Part shown: positions 7,924-16,935 of the stretch, piece after piece | Layout of the letters: every line of letters begins with the position of its first letter | Position numbering within the stretch: position 1 is the stretch's first letter | NCBI RefSeq assembly: GCF_002387245.1 | Contig: NZ_DGLD01000002.1 | Coordinates: 1-64,000, forward strand | DNA: 64,000 bases | DNA from: Brevundimonas sp. UBA4553 | GTDB lineage: Bacteria; Pseudomonadota; Alphaproteobacteria; Caulobacterales; Caulobacteraceae | Direction: 5' to 3' | Made by a program: the position numbers and the translations under genes | The notes under the pieces: model-generated | Database searches by the model: none | Seen by the model: only the letters and a program-made list of their open reading frames with translations | Told to the model about the DNA's origin: nothing

Positions 7924-9177
7924 TTAGCCGTAGCGGGCGATCCCCAGGTCGGCCGTCTCGATGTCCGGGGTCTTGCCGCTGATGATGTCGGCGATGACGC
8001 GGGCCGAGCCGCAGGCCATGGTCCATCCCAGCGTCCCGTGGCCGGTGTTCAGGAACAGGTTGTCGAACTTCGTCTTCCCGATGACCGGAGTGCCGTCCGG
8101 CGTCATCGGGCGAAGGCCGGACCAGTAGGTGGCCGCCTTCAGATCGCCCGCGCCGGGGAAGAGCGAACCCACAGAGTGCTCCAGGGTATTGCGGCGCTGC
8201 TCCGGCAGGACGTTGTTGTAGCCCGATATCTCGGCCATGCCGCCGACGCGGATCCGGTCGCCCAGACGGGTGATGGCCACCTTGTAGCTCTCGTCCATGA
8301 TGGTCGAGACGGGAGCGGCGGGCTCGTTCACGATCGGGGCGGTGATCGAATAGCCCTTCACCGGATAGACCGGCAGGGTCAGGCCCAGCGGCTTGACCAT
8401 CTGCGGCGAATGGCTGCCCAGGGCGAGAACATAGGCGTCGGCGGTGATCCGGCCCCGGCTGGTCTCGACGCCCGCGATGCGGCCCTTGTCGGTGATCAGG
8501 GCCTTGATGGCGGTGTCGTAGAGGAAGGTCACGCCTTGCCCGATCGCCACATCGCCCAGAGCATTGGTGAACTTGAAGCAGTCGCCGGTCTCGTCCCTGG
8601 GCAGGCGCAGGCCGCCGACGAACAGATCGCGCGTGGCCGCCAGGCCCGGCTCGGCGGCGATGCAGCCATCCTGGTCCAGCACCTCGAACGGCACGCCGCC
8701 CTGACGCAGGACCTCGGTGTCCTTGTAGATGCCGTCCAGTTGCTTCTGCGTGCGGAAGAGCTGCAGGGTGCCCTGCGTGCGGTGATCGTACTGCAGGTCC
8801 AGTTCGGTATTCAGGGCGGTCTGCACCTCCTGGCTGTATTCGGCCAGACGCACCATCCGCGCCTTGTTCAGCGCATAGCGGGCCGAGGTGCAGTTGCGCA
8901 GCAGGGCCAGAAGCCAGCGCACGGTCGCCACGTTCATGTGGGGCTGCAGGATCAGCGGGGCGTGGCGCATGAACAGCCACTTGACCGCCTTCGCCGGAAT
9001 GCCCGGCGCGGCCCAGGGCGAAGAATAGCCGGGCGAGATCTCGCCCGCGTTGGCGAAGCTGGTCTCCAGCGCCGGACCGCTCTGGCGGTCGATCACCGTG
9101 ACCTCGTGGCCGGCCCTGGCCAGATAGTGGGCGGTCGTCACCCCGATGACGCCGGCGCCCAGGACTGCGATCTTCAT
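7924..9177 (-). CDS. dadA: D-amino acid dehydrogenase small subunit (DadA type)
   Basis: 417 residues, normal DadA size. The N-terminus MKIAVLGAGVIGVTTAHYLA is a Rossmann FAD-binding motif (GxGxxG at 7-12) followed by the acidic Asp30. ETSFANAGEISPGYSSPWAAPGIP and the C-terminal LFLNTGHGTLGWTMACGSA are typical of DadA. The enzyme oxidatively deaminates D-amino acids such as D-alanine and passes electrons to the respiratory chain. The ATG at 9177 is chosen because the frame further upstream adds unconserved residues. No alanine racemase or Lrp-type regulator lies next to it. Confidence 0.93.
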   Translation of the reverse strand: MKIAVLGAGVIGVTTAHYLARAGHEVTVIDRQSGPALETSFANAGEISPGYSSPWAAPGIPAKAVKWLFMRHAPLILQPHMNVATVRWLLALLRNCTSARYALNKARMVRLAEYSQEVQTALNTELDLQYDHRTQGTLQLFRTQKQLDGIYKDTEVLRQGGVPFEVLDQDGCIAAEPGLAATRDLFVGGLRLPRDETGDCFKFTNALGDVAIGQGVTFLYDTAIKALITDKGRIAGVETSRGRITADAYVLALGSHSPQMVKPLGLTLPVYPVKGYSITAPIVNEPAAPVSTIMDESYKVAITRLGDRIRVGGMAEISGYNNVLPEQRRNTLEHSVGSLFPGAGDLKAATYWSGLRPMTPDGTPVIGKTKFDNLFLNTGHGTLGWTMACGSARVIADIISGKTPDIETADLGIARYG

Positions 9178-9351
9178 GGTCTTGACCTTACGCGAAGTTG
9201 CCCGCGCCGTTTCCCTAGACCAGTTTTTGCGTTTGTCGAGCGTTGGAGGGGTGTGTGCATTGCAACATGGGGCGGCCGTGAAACGGTTTGGCTCGGACCC
9301 GCCCAAACATGAGCGGAAATTCTCTCGCCGCGGCAAGGCCTTGAATGCGGG

Positions 9352-10950
9352 CTAGGTCTCTGTCCGGCGCAGCAGCACGCCGCCCAGCGGCGGCAGGATT
9401 CCGGCTTGCGTGACATTGACGCTATCGACAACGACATAGCCTTCGGGGACGCTCCAGTCTTGCGCCTCGTGTCCGGGGTTGAAGGCCGCCAGCAGGGTCT
9501 CGCCGTCGCCTTCGCGCGTGATGGTCAGAAGGGGGTGGGTCGTCAGCACGGTCATGTCCCCGATGCGCAGAGCGGGACAGGCCCGGCGCAGGCCCAGGAT
9601 GCGGCGCGTGGCCTTCAGCATGGAGTTCGGATCGGCCTCCTGCGCGTCCACCGCCAGCGCCGGATGGCGGGCGTCGATCGGCAGCCAGGGCTCAACGGTC
9701 GAGAAGCCGGCGAAGGGCGCGCCGGCTCGCCACGGCATAGGGGTGCGGGCGCCGTCGCGGCCCAGGGTCTGCGGCCAGTTGGCGATGGCCTCGGGATCGA
9801 CCAGGCGGTCGTAGGGCACCTCTCCCTGAGGCAGGCCCAGCTCCTCGCCATAGTAGACGAAGACGTCGCCGCGCAGGCAGACCAGCAGCAGCATCAGCAT
9901 TTCGGCCAGCGCCCGTTCGTCGCGGCCCTCGGCCCAGCGCGACACGACGCGCGGCGCGTCATGGTTGGAAAAGGCCCACGACGGCCAGCCTTCGTCCGCC
10001 TCGCCCGGCCACATTTTCGCGCCCGTCCTGACCAGATCCGCGGTCAGCCGGTCGGCGTAGAGGTAGAGGAAGCCATAGGCGCTGTTCAGCCGCCCCTCGG
10101 CGGTGAAGGCCTTCATCTCGCGCGCGGCGTGATCGCCGGGAATCTCGGCCACGGTGAAGCGGTCGCCGTCGTAGCGCTCTGTCAGCGCCCGCACCCGTTC
10201 GAGAAAGGGCAGGATGTCGGGCGACGACTGGTTGTGGACCTTGTCCTGAAAATCGAACGGCCGGGTGCGTCTGCCGCCGGGGGGCAGGGGCGGATTGTCG
10301 CGCAAGTCGGGGTCGCCGATCATGAAGTTGATCGCGTCCAGTCGAAAGCCGTCGACACCCCGGTCCAGCCAGAACTCGGCGGCGGCCAGCAGGGCGTCCT
10401 GCACCGCCGGGTGGCGGCCGTTCAACTGCGGCTGCTCGGGCAGGAAGTTGTGCTGATAATATTGCCCGCGCCGCGCGTCCCAGGTCCAGCCCGGCCCGCC
10501 AAAGACCGACTGCCAGTTGTTCGGCGGCGATCCGTCGGCCCTGGCGTCAGCCCAGACATACCAGTCGGCATGGGGGCCGGTCCGATCCCGTCGGCTGGCC
10601 TGAAACCACGGGTGCTGGTCCGAGGTGTGCGACCACACCTGATCAACGATGACCCTCAGCCCCAGACCGTGAGCCTTCGCCAGCAGGGCGTCGAAATCGG
10701 CCAGGGTCCCGAACACCGGATCGACGCCGCAATAGTCGGCGACGTCATAGCCGAAGTCCTTCATCGGCGAGGGATAGAAGGGCGAGATCCACACGGCGTC
10801 CACGCCCAGAGAGGCCACGTGGTCCAGATGCGCCGTAATCCCCTTCAGGTCGCCGATCCCGTCGCCGTTCGTGTCGGCGAAACTGCGCGGGTAGATCTGG
10901 TAGATCACGGCCCCGCGCCACCAGTCGTGACGGGCTTGGGGCGGCGTCAT
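9352..10950 (-). CDS. GH13 alpha-glucosidase
   Basis: 532 residues of the oligo-1,6-glucosidase/alpha-glucosidase branch of glycoside hydrolase family 13. It begins WWRGAVIYQIYPRSFADTNGDGIGDLKGI. Catalytic residues are Asp205 (DGFRLDAINF), Glu269 (FTVAEIPGD) and Asp331 (FSNHDAPR). It cleaves terminal alpha-glucosyl bonds of malto- or isomalto-oligosaccharides. No signal peptide, so cytoplasmic. Its ATG at 10950 coincides with the stop of the upstream MFS gene, so the two are coupled; a continuous frame above it is only a shadow of that gene. No other sugar-uptake gene is adjacent. Confidence 0.92.
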   Translation of the reverse strand: MTPPQARHDWWRGAVIYQIYPRSFADTNGDGIGDLKGITAHLDHVASLGVDAVWISPFYPSPMKDFGYDVADYCGVDPVFGTLADFDALLAKAHGLGLRVIVDQVWSHTSDQHPWFQASRRDRTGPHADWYVWADARADGSPPNNWQSVFGGPGWTWDARRGQYYQHNFLPEQPQLNGRHPAVQDALLAAAEFWLDRGVDGFRLDAINFMIGDPDLRDNPPLPPGGRRTRPFDFQDKVHNQSSPDILPFLERVRALTERYDGDRFTVAEIPGDHAAREMKAFTAEGRLNSAYGFLYLYADRLTADLVRTGAKMWPGEADEGWPSWAFSNHDAPRVVSRWAEGRDERALAEMLMLLLVCLRGDVFVYYGEELGLPQGEVPYDRLVDPEAIANWPQTLGRDGARTPMPWRAGAPFAGFSTVEPWLPIDARHPALAVDAQEADPNSMLKATRRILGLRRACPALRIGDMTVLTTHPLLTITREGDGETLLAAFNPGHEAQDWSVPEGYVVVDSVNVTQAGILPPLGGVLLRRTET

Positions 10951-12617
10951 CAGGACGACCGCGTGGCGTCGGTCAGAGGCTCGCCGTAGTGGCGATCCTC
11001 GTGCAGGTTGGCGGCCAGCGGGGCGGTGGTCCGCTCGATCAGGCGGTGCACCACCGGCTTGTCCGGGCCCTGATGCAGGGCGTAGATTCGCTGCGAGATG
11101 TCGGCGTCCGCCTGGGTGATACGCTGGTTGTGGCGCACATAATCCAGCCAGGTCGCGGTCTGATACTTCTCGACCCAGATATCCGGCTCGGCCAGGTCGC
11201 GCAGCAGGCGCCACTGGCGGGCGCCGTCGCGGCGGCGCACCCGGCGGCGCTCGTCCATCACGGCCAGGAAGGCGTCGATGTCCTGTTCCCGGATGCGATA
11301 GGCGATGGAGACGACGATCGGCCCGCTGCGCGGCTCGATGGGAAGCTGCGTCTGAGGCTCGGTCCAGCGGCGCAGCAGGTCCATGTTCAGGTTGGCGGTC
11401 GAGGGCAGGGGGACACGCAGACCGATCACCACCGACAGCAGCAGCACGCCGGCGGACAGGCCCAGGGCGGCGTCCAGACCCTGGCTCTGGGCCAGGGATC
11501 CCCACAACCAGCTGCCGCCCGCCATGCCGCCGAACGCGGCCATCTGATAAAGGGCCAGCGCCCGCGCGACGACCCAACGCGGCACCGACATCTGCACCGT
11601 GACGTTGAAAGTCGACAGCACCAGAACCCAGCCAGCGCCGGCGATCATCAGGGCCGGCAGGGTCAGGATCAGCCAGGGGCTGTAGCCGATGGTCGCCGCC
11701 GCGGCGGCGAAGGCCAGACCGGCGATGCGGACGATGGCCTCGGTCTCGTACTTCGCGCGCAGCTTGCCGACGAACAGGGCGCCGCCCACCGCGCCAATCC
11801 CGAAGGCGCCGAGCAACAGACCGAAAATCAGGGGGCCGCCGCCGCCCTCGCGCGCGACCAGCGGCATCAGGGCCTGAACCGCGCTGGCGCCGACGCCGAA
11901 GACCACGGCGCGCAGCAGCACCGCCGTCACGCGCGGCGACAGGAAGGCGTAGCGCACGCCGCCGGCCATGGCGGCGAGCAGCCCCTCGCGCGGCAGGGTC
12001 TGCTTGGGCCGTTCGGGCTTCCAGCGGAACAGGACGACCAGCAGCCCCAGATAGCTGACGGCGTTGACGGCGAAGGCCGCGGCAGCCCCCGCCGCCGCCA
12101 CGATCATGCCGCCGATGGCCGGGCCGACGCTGCGGGCCATGTTGAAGCCCATGGAGTTCAGGGTCACCGCCCCGGCCAGGTCCTCGCGCGGGACCATGTC
12201 GCCGACCGACGCCTGCCAGGCCGGCCCGTTGAACGCCGTGCCGCAACCGATCAGGAAGGTGAAGCTCAGCAGCACCCAGGGCGTGATCAGGCCCAGCCAG
12301 GTCATGGCGGCCAGACCGGCGGAGACCAGCAGCATGAAGCTCTGGGCCGCCAGCATGATCCTGCGCCTGTCCACCGTGTCGGCTAGGGCTCCCGCCGCCA
12401 GGGACAGCAGCATGATCGGCAGGGTGACGGACGCCTGCACCAGGGCCACCATCTGAGCCGAGGCGATGGAGGACATCATCCAGGCGGCGCCAACCGACTG
12501 GATCAGACCCCCGAAATTGGTCACCAGACTGGTGATCCAGACGGCGCGGAAAATCGGATGGTTCAGCGGCGCGAGCGCCCCGGTGCGGACGCGGGCGGGG
12601 GCGTCAGGGCTGGTCAT
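10950..12617 (-). CDS. MFS transporter of the enterobactin-exporter-like (MFS_3) group
   Basis: 555 residues. About 400 residues of MFS transmembrane helices (e.g. FLIGCGTAFNGPAWQASVGDMV; RAVVFGVGASAVQALMPLVA) are followed by a soluble C-terminal domain of about 140 residues (VVSIAYRIREQDIDAFLAVMDERRRVRRRDGARQWRLLRDLAEPDIW) that resembles a small ferredoxin-like ABM fold. This two-part layout is typical of the MFS_3/EntS-like family. Substrate unknown. The stop overlaps the alpha-glucosidase start; a shared substrate is possible but not shown. Confidence 0.86.
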   Translation of the reverse strand: MTSPDAPARVRTGALAPLNHPIFRAVWITSLVTNFGGLIQSVGAAWMMSSIASAQMVALVQASVTLPIMLLSLAAGALADTVDRRRIMLAAQSFMLLVSAGLAAMTWLGLITPWVLLSFTFLIGCGTAFNGPAWQASVGDMVPREDLAGAVTLNSMGFNMARSVGPAIGGMIVAAAGAAAAFAVNAVSYLGLLVVLFRWKPERPKQTLPREGLLAAMAGGVRYAFLSPRVTAVLLRAVVFGVGASAVQALMPLVAREGGGGPLIFGLLLGAFGIGAVGGALFVGKLRAKYETEAIVRIAGLAFAAAAATIGYSPWLILTLPALMIAGAGWVLVLSTFNVTVQMSVPRWVVARALALYQMAAFGGMAGGSWLWGSLAQSQGLDAALGLSAGVLLLSVVIGLRVPLPSTANLNMDLLRRWTEPQTQLPIEPRSGPIVVSIAYRIREQDIDAFLAVMDERRRVRRRDGARQWRLLRDLAEPDIWVEKYQTATWLDYVRHNQRITQADADISQRIYALHQGPDKPVVHRLIERTTAPLAANLHEDRHYGEPLTDATRSS

Positions 12618-12755
12618 TGGGCGGACCGGCTGGAACTGAACTTCAGGATGGCGGCGCCCGATCGGTGACTGCGGAACGAAGCCCTACTGCACCCCTTTGG
12701 CGGCGGCTTGGCAAGGCGTTGGGGGGATATTGGCGCCTTCTCTTGCTCCCGCTCA

Positions 12756-12780
12756 CCCCGGCGTCCGCCGGGATGAGCGG
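12756..12780. repeat. Short palindromic intergenic repeat with GATGAGCGG tail
   Basis: The stem CCCGGCG-TC-CGCCGGG is followed by ATGAGCGG. A related sequence lies at 22089-22111, behind trhO, with the shared end GGGATGAGCGG. It sits in the 178-base gap between the MFS gene start and the end of the cheZ-like gene and may act as a transcript end. Two copies only were found by eye. Confidence 0.45.
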
Positions 12781-12795
12781 GGAGGGGTGTGGTGC

Positions 12796-13125
12796 CTATG
12801 TCTTCAGCAGGGCGTCCGCCGCCGACTGGTTCAGGCCCGCCTCGCCCGCCAGCGCCGGGCCGTTCAGCAGGGCGGCGTCGGGGCGGGGCGGGGCTTTGCG
12901 CCCGGTCAAGACGGTCAGCAGCCGGTCGATCCTCTGGTCCGCCAGGTCCTGAAAGCTGCAGGCCGCGAGAACCCGGTGGAAACTCGCGGCCACCGCCTCG
13001 GCGTCCAGGGGCTGGTCCTGCGTTAGCGCGAGGCCCTGTTCGGCGGCGGACAGCAGGTCGTCGGCGGCGATCGCCAGTTCGCGTCTCAGATGATCGATCT
13101 CCGCCAGGATCTGTTGCGGCGTCAT
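12796..13125 (-). CDS. Small CheZ-like CheY phosphatase
   Basis: 109 residues, much shorter than enteric CheZ. The helical core ends in ACSFQDLADQRIDRLLTVL (about 55-73). Asp60 and Gln64 match the D-x-x-x-Q pair of CheZ (FQDLTGQ), where Gln positions the attacking water and Asp binds the magnesium of CheY-P. The usual Gly before Gln is Asp63 here. It starts 2 bases after the upstream cheY stop, so the pair is one operon and CheY is its obvious target. The acidic substitution makes activity likely but not certain. The C-terminal peptide (AGLNQSAADALLKT) could be the CheY-binding tail. Confidence 0.78.
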   Translation of the reverse strand: MTPQQILAEIDHLRRELAIAADDLLSAAEQGLALTQDQPLDAEAVAASFHRVLAACSFQDLADQRIDRLLTVLTGRKAPPRPDAALLNGPALAGEAGLNQSAADALLKT

Positions 13126-13127
13126 GG

Positions 13128-13514
13128 TCAGATCTCGCCCACGACCGAGGTCAGCTTCTGCTTCAGCACCGCCAGGGTGAAGGGCTTGATGACGTAGTTG
13201 TTCACCCCGGCCTGACGCGCGGCGATGACGTTCTCGACCTTGGCCTCGGCGGTGACCATGACGAAGGGCGTGGCCTTGGTCTTTTCCTCGGCGCGGACCT
13301 GTTTCAACAACTCCAGCCCGGTGACCGGCTGCATGTTCCAGTCCGACAGGACCAGGCCGTATGACTTCTCCTTCAGCAGGGCCATCGCCGCCGCCCCGTC
13401 GGGCGCGTCGTCGACGTTGACGAAGCCCAGCTGGTTCAGCATCCCCCGCACGATCCTCACCATCGACTTGTAGTCGTCCACCACCAGGACGTTCATGCTC
13501 TTGTCCGCGGCCAT
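13128..13514 (-). CDS. cheY: CheY response regulator of second chemotaxis cluster
   Basis: 128 residues, a single receiver with Asp13-Asp14, Asp58 (LVLSDWNMQPVTG), Thr88 and Lys110 (NNYVIKPFT). DWNM, NNYVIKPF and the spacing are those of enteric-type motor CheY. The ATG at 13514 is used; the upstream extension is not conserved-looking. It is first in a two-gene minus-strand operon with the CheZ-like gene, and divergent from cheA2 across a CtrA-type site. Confidence 0.93.
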   Translation of the reverse strand: MAADKSMNVLVVDDYKSMVRIVRGMLNQLGFVNVDDAPDGAAAMALLKEKSYGLVLSDWNMQPVTGLELLKQVRAEEKTKATPFVMVTAEAKVENVIAARQAGVNNYVIKPFTLAVLKQKLTSVVGEI

Positions 13515-13609
13515 TCCATTCCTCGTTGCACGGGCGCGGCCGAACCGGCCGCGGTGATTGAAGGACGCGCCACCCCAGGGATGGCGATACACTTTTAAGC
13601 TGCATAAAT

Positions 13610-13624
13610 TTAAGCTTGGCTTAA
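13610..13624. promoter_or_regulatory. CtrA-type binding site (TTAA-N7-TTAA) between cheY and cheA2
   Basis: TTAA at 13610-13613 and TTAA at 13621-13624 separated by exactly 7 bases, followed by CC, agreeing fully with the CtrA consensus TTAA-N7-TTAA(C). It lies 52 bases before the cheA2 ATG and 95 bases before the divergent cheY start. A further TTAA occurs at 13595. CtrA itself is not in the window but its kinase CckA is (57439). Confidence 0.65.
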
Positions 13625-13676
13625 CCGATGCGACTCATGGTTGCGTGCAGGGAGGGCGGCGGCTCGGTCGCTCTGG

Positions 13677-16452
13677 ATGGGGCGATCGACCGTGGACGAC
13701 GTCATCAACGAATTCGTCGCCGAGGCCCGCGAGGGGATCGAGGCGGTGGACGCCAAGCTGGTCCGCTTCGAGCAGACGCCGGACGACCCGGACCTGCTGG
13801 CGGACATCTTCCGCCTGATCCACAGCCTGAAGGGCGGGTCGGGCTTCCTTGGCCTGATGCGGTTGCAGACCGTGACCCATGCCGCCGAGAACGTGCTGGG
13901 CCTCTATCGCGACGGGACGCTGGCGGTGGACGCGACGTCGGTCACCGTCATCCTCGACGCGGTGGACGTGGTCCGCGCCGTGATCGAGGGGCTGGCGGAC
14001 ACCGGCGTCGAACCCGAAGGCGACGACCGCGCCCTGATCGCGCGGCTGGACCGTATCCATGCGGGCGACAGCACCCCGGCGGCGCTTGCGCCCGCCGCGT
14101 CGCGCCCCCCGCTGGACCGGGTGGGCGGCGAGGCCACGCTGGACGCCGCCTGCGAAGGCGCGCTGGCGGTTCTGGTCACGGCCCCCGACATCGGCCCCCT
14201 CTTCGCCGGCATCGACCTCGACCGGGTGCAAGCGGAATGGCGCGAGGCCCTGTGCGGCGTGGCCCGGGCCACGGCGGCGCCCGGCGCCTTGCAGCGTGCT
14301 CTGGCCGAGACCTTCGGCGAGGCCCTGGCGTCGCATGAAGCCGCCTTCGTTCAGGCCGTGCGTCAGAACCTGATCGATCTGGAAGCGGATAGCGAGGCGG
14401 TCGACACGCTTCTCGCCCCGCCCGTCGAGCGCGAGGCCGAACCCGCCCGCGCCGACCGCGCCGAACCGGCCAAGGGCTCCCAGACCATCCGCGTCGGCGT
14501 CGAGACGCTGGAAGGCCTGATGACCATGGTCAGCGAGCTGGTGCTGATCCGCAATCAACTGATCCAGACCCTGCGCGACCAGCCCGAGACCCCCTTCGCC
14601 GGGCCGCTGCATCGCCTGAACCAGGTGACCAGCGAACTGCAGGAAGGGGTGATGACCACCCGGATGCAGCCGATCAGCGGGGCCTGGGCCAAGCTGCCGC
14701 GACTGGTGCGCGACCTGGCCTCGGACCTGGGCAAGCGTATCGACCTGATCATGACCGGCGAGGACACCGAGCTGGATCGTCAGGTCATGGAGCTGATCCG
14801 CGACCCCCTGACCCACATGATCCGCAACGCCGCCGATCATGGGCTGGAAACGCCGGAGCAACGCCGGGCGGCGGGCAAGCCCGAGACGGGCCGGATCGCC
14901 CTTTCGGCCCGGCACGAGGGCGGGGCTATCCTGATCGAGCGACGGTCGCGGCCTGCCCGCCGCGCGCATCCGGGACAAGGCGATCGAGGCGGGACTGATC
15001 ACCCCGACCCAGGCGGCGGCCATGAGCGACGCCGAGGCGCGCCAGATGATCTTCCTGCCCGGTTTTTCGACCGCCGCCTCGGTGACGGCGGTGTCGGGGC
15101 GCGGCGTCGGCATGGACGTGGTCCGCACCAATATCGAGGCCATCGGCGGCGCCGTCGAACTGACCTCGGTCGAGGGGCAGGGGACGCGCTTCACCATCCG
15201 CATCCCCCTGACGCTCAGCATCATCGCCGGTCTGGTGGTCGAATGCTGCGGCGAACGCTTCGCCATGCCCCAAGCCAGCATCATCGAACTGGTCAGCGCC
15301 AACGGCGCAGCCGGCCGCCGCATCGAACAGATCAACGGCGCCGAGGTGCTGCGGCTGCGCAACCGGCTGCTGCCGCTGGTATCGCTTCAGGCCCTGCTGG
15401 GACTGGAGGCGCCCGAGGGGCCGCGCGGCGAGGCCTGTATCGTCGTGGCCCGCGTCGGGGCCTTCGACTTCGGCGTCATCGTCGACCGGGTGTTCGACAC
15501 CGAGGAGATCGTGGTCAAGCCGGTGGCCGCCATCCTTCGCCACCTGAAGCTCTATTCCGGGGCCACGATCCTCGGCGACGGGGCGGTCATCATGATCTTG
15601 GACTTCAAGGGCATGGCGGTCGAGGCGGGCGCGGGGGGGCTGCTGACCGGGGGCGAGGACATGGCCGTCGAGGCCGCTGTTTCCGACGACCGGACGGAAT
15701 CCCTGCTGGTCTTCCGCGCGGCCGACGGCGGGCTGAAGGCCGCGCCCCTGGCGGGGGTGGCGCGCATCGAGGAGGTGGAGCCGGCCGCCCTGGAATGGGC
15801 CGACGGCCGCTCTCTGATCCAGTATCGCGGCCAGTTGACGCCGGTGCTCGGCGCCGACGGCGCCGCCCTGAACCAGCGCCCGCCCGAGAAGCGCCCCCTG
15901 CTGGTCTTCTCGCGCGGTGACCGCAGCCTGGGTTTGATGGCCGAGGAGATCGTGGACATCGTCGAGGCGGCGGCGACCGCGGAACTGGCGGGGGCGTCCA
16001 CCGGCGTCAGCGGCAGCGTCGTGGTGGCGGGCCGGGCGACCGAACTGATTGACGTGGACTTCTACTGGCGGCGCTGCGACGGCCCGGCCGATCCGCGCGC
16101 CGGGGCTGCTGTTCAGGAGGCCAAGCGCCTGCTGGTCGTGGACGACAGCCCCTTCGTGCGGATGCTGCTGGGACCCTTGCTGGCGCAGGCGGGCTATGAG
16201 GTGGAGGTGGCGATCGATCCCGAGGCGGCCTTGGCCCTGCATGACGCGGGCGCCGCCTTCGACCTGATCCTGGCCGACACCAGCACCGCCGGCGCCGCCG
16301 CGCGACGGATGGCGGTCGCCTTCGGTCAGGCCTCTGCCTGGCACGCCACGCCCCTGCTGGGGCTCGGCGTCCAGACCCTCGCCGGTCCGTCGCCGGACGC
16401 TCTGTTGAGCGACGTGGCCGATGTTCTCTCGCAAGATCAGGAGGCCGCATGA
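13677..16452 (+). pseudogene. cheA: Second CheA kinase with C-terminal receiver, frameshifted in the ATPase domain
   Basis: The reading frame from 13677 encodes an Hpt domain (His49, FRLIHSLKGGSGFLG), a P3 region (QTIRVGVETLEGLMTMVSELVLIRNQ) and the N box (HMIRNAADHGLE). After GAILIE at 14939 it goes out of frame. The second frame begins at 14941 with DGRGLPAARIRDK and carries the G2 motif (GRGVGMD), a CheW-like domain and a receiver with acidic pocket VVDDSPF (about 16136), ending at 16452. Compared with the usual IEVxDDGRGL, 8 bases appear to be missing at the junction, removing part of the G1 box. The receiver lacks a recognisable KP motif. Start could also be GTG 13692. Either a real mutation or a sequence error. 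Confidence 0.85.
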
Positions 16453-16913
16453 CGCCCGCTTCATCCGACACCGGGCTTGAAGGCCTGGTCGCCGTCCGTG
16501 TCGGCGACCAGATGATCGGCGTGCCGCTGTTGCGGGTTCAGGACGTGATCGCCCCGGTGCGCATTGACCGCGTGCCTCTGGCCCCGTTCGAGGTGGCCGG
16601 GTCGCTGAACCTGCGCGGCCGCATCATCACCGCCGTCGACATGCGCCGTCGCCTGGGCCTGCCGCCGCGCGCGGTCGGCCAGCCGCACATGAGCGTCATC
16701 GTCGAGCGCGGGGGCGAGCTCTACGCCCTTCAGGTCGAGGACGTCGGCGACGTCCTGTGGCTGGAGCGCGCGGCCAGAGAGCCTCTACCCGTCACCCTCG
16801 CGCCCGAATGGCGGGCCCTGTGCGACGGCCTCTACCGTCACGACGACGCCTCCCTGCTGATCCTCAACATCGAACAGACCTTCACCCTGTCCGCTCCGGC
16901 CGTCGCCGCCTGA
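16449..16913 (+). CDS. cheW: CheW coupling protein of second cluster
   Basis: 154 residues. VAVRVGDQMIGVPLLRVQDVIAP and FEVAGSLNLRGRIITAVDMRRRLGL give the CheW fold; YALQVEDVGDVL follows. It is more divergent than the CheW at 3159. The ATG overlaps the cheA2 stop by four bases, so it depends on translation reaching the end of cheA2, which the frameshift at 14940 would reduce unless ribosomes restart. It should link the PAS receptor downstream to CheA. Confidence 0.94.
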   Translation: MTPASSDTGLEGLVAVRVGDQMIGVPLLRVQDVIAPVRIDRVPLAPFEVAGSLNLRGRIITAVDMRRRLGLPPRAVGQPHMSVIVERGGELYALQVEDVGDVLWLERAAREPLPVTLAPEWRALCDGLYRHDDASLLILNIEQTFTLSAPAVAA

Positions 16914-16935
16914 GCCGACCCTCAAGGAGCCTGCC

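Noticed and set aside
10951..12246. Upstream half of a 964-residue frame that would fuse to the alpha-glucosidase
   Set aside because: It is the off-frame image of the MFS gene; the GH13 protein has a good ATG at 10950.
14940..15920. Continuation of the first cheA2 frame past the shift
   Set aside because: Turns into Arg/Gly/Pro-rich sequence with no CheA motif; the true continuation is in the other frame.
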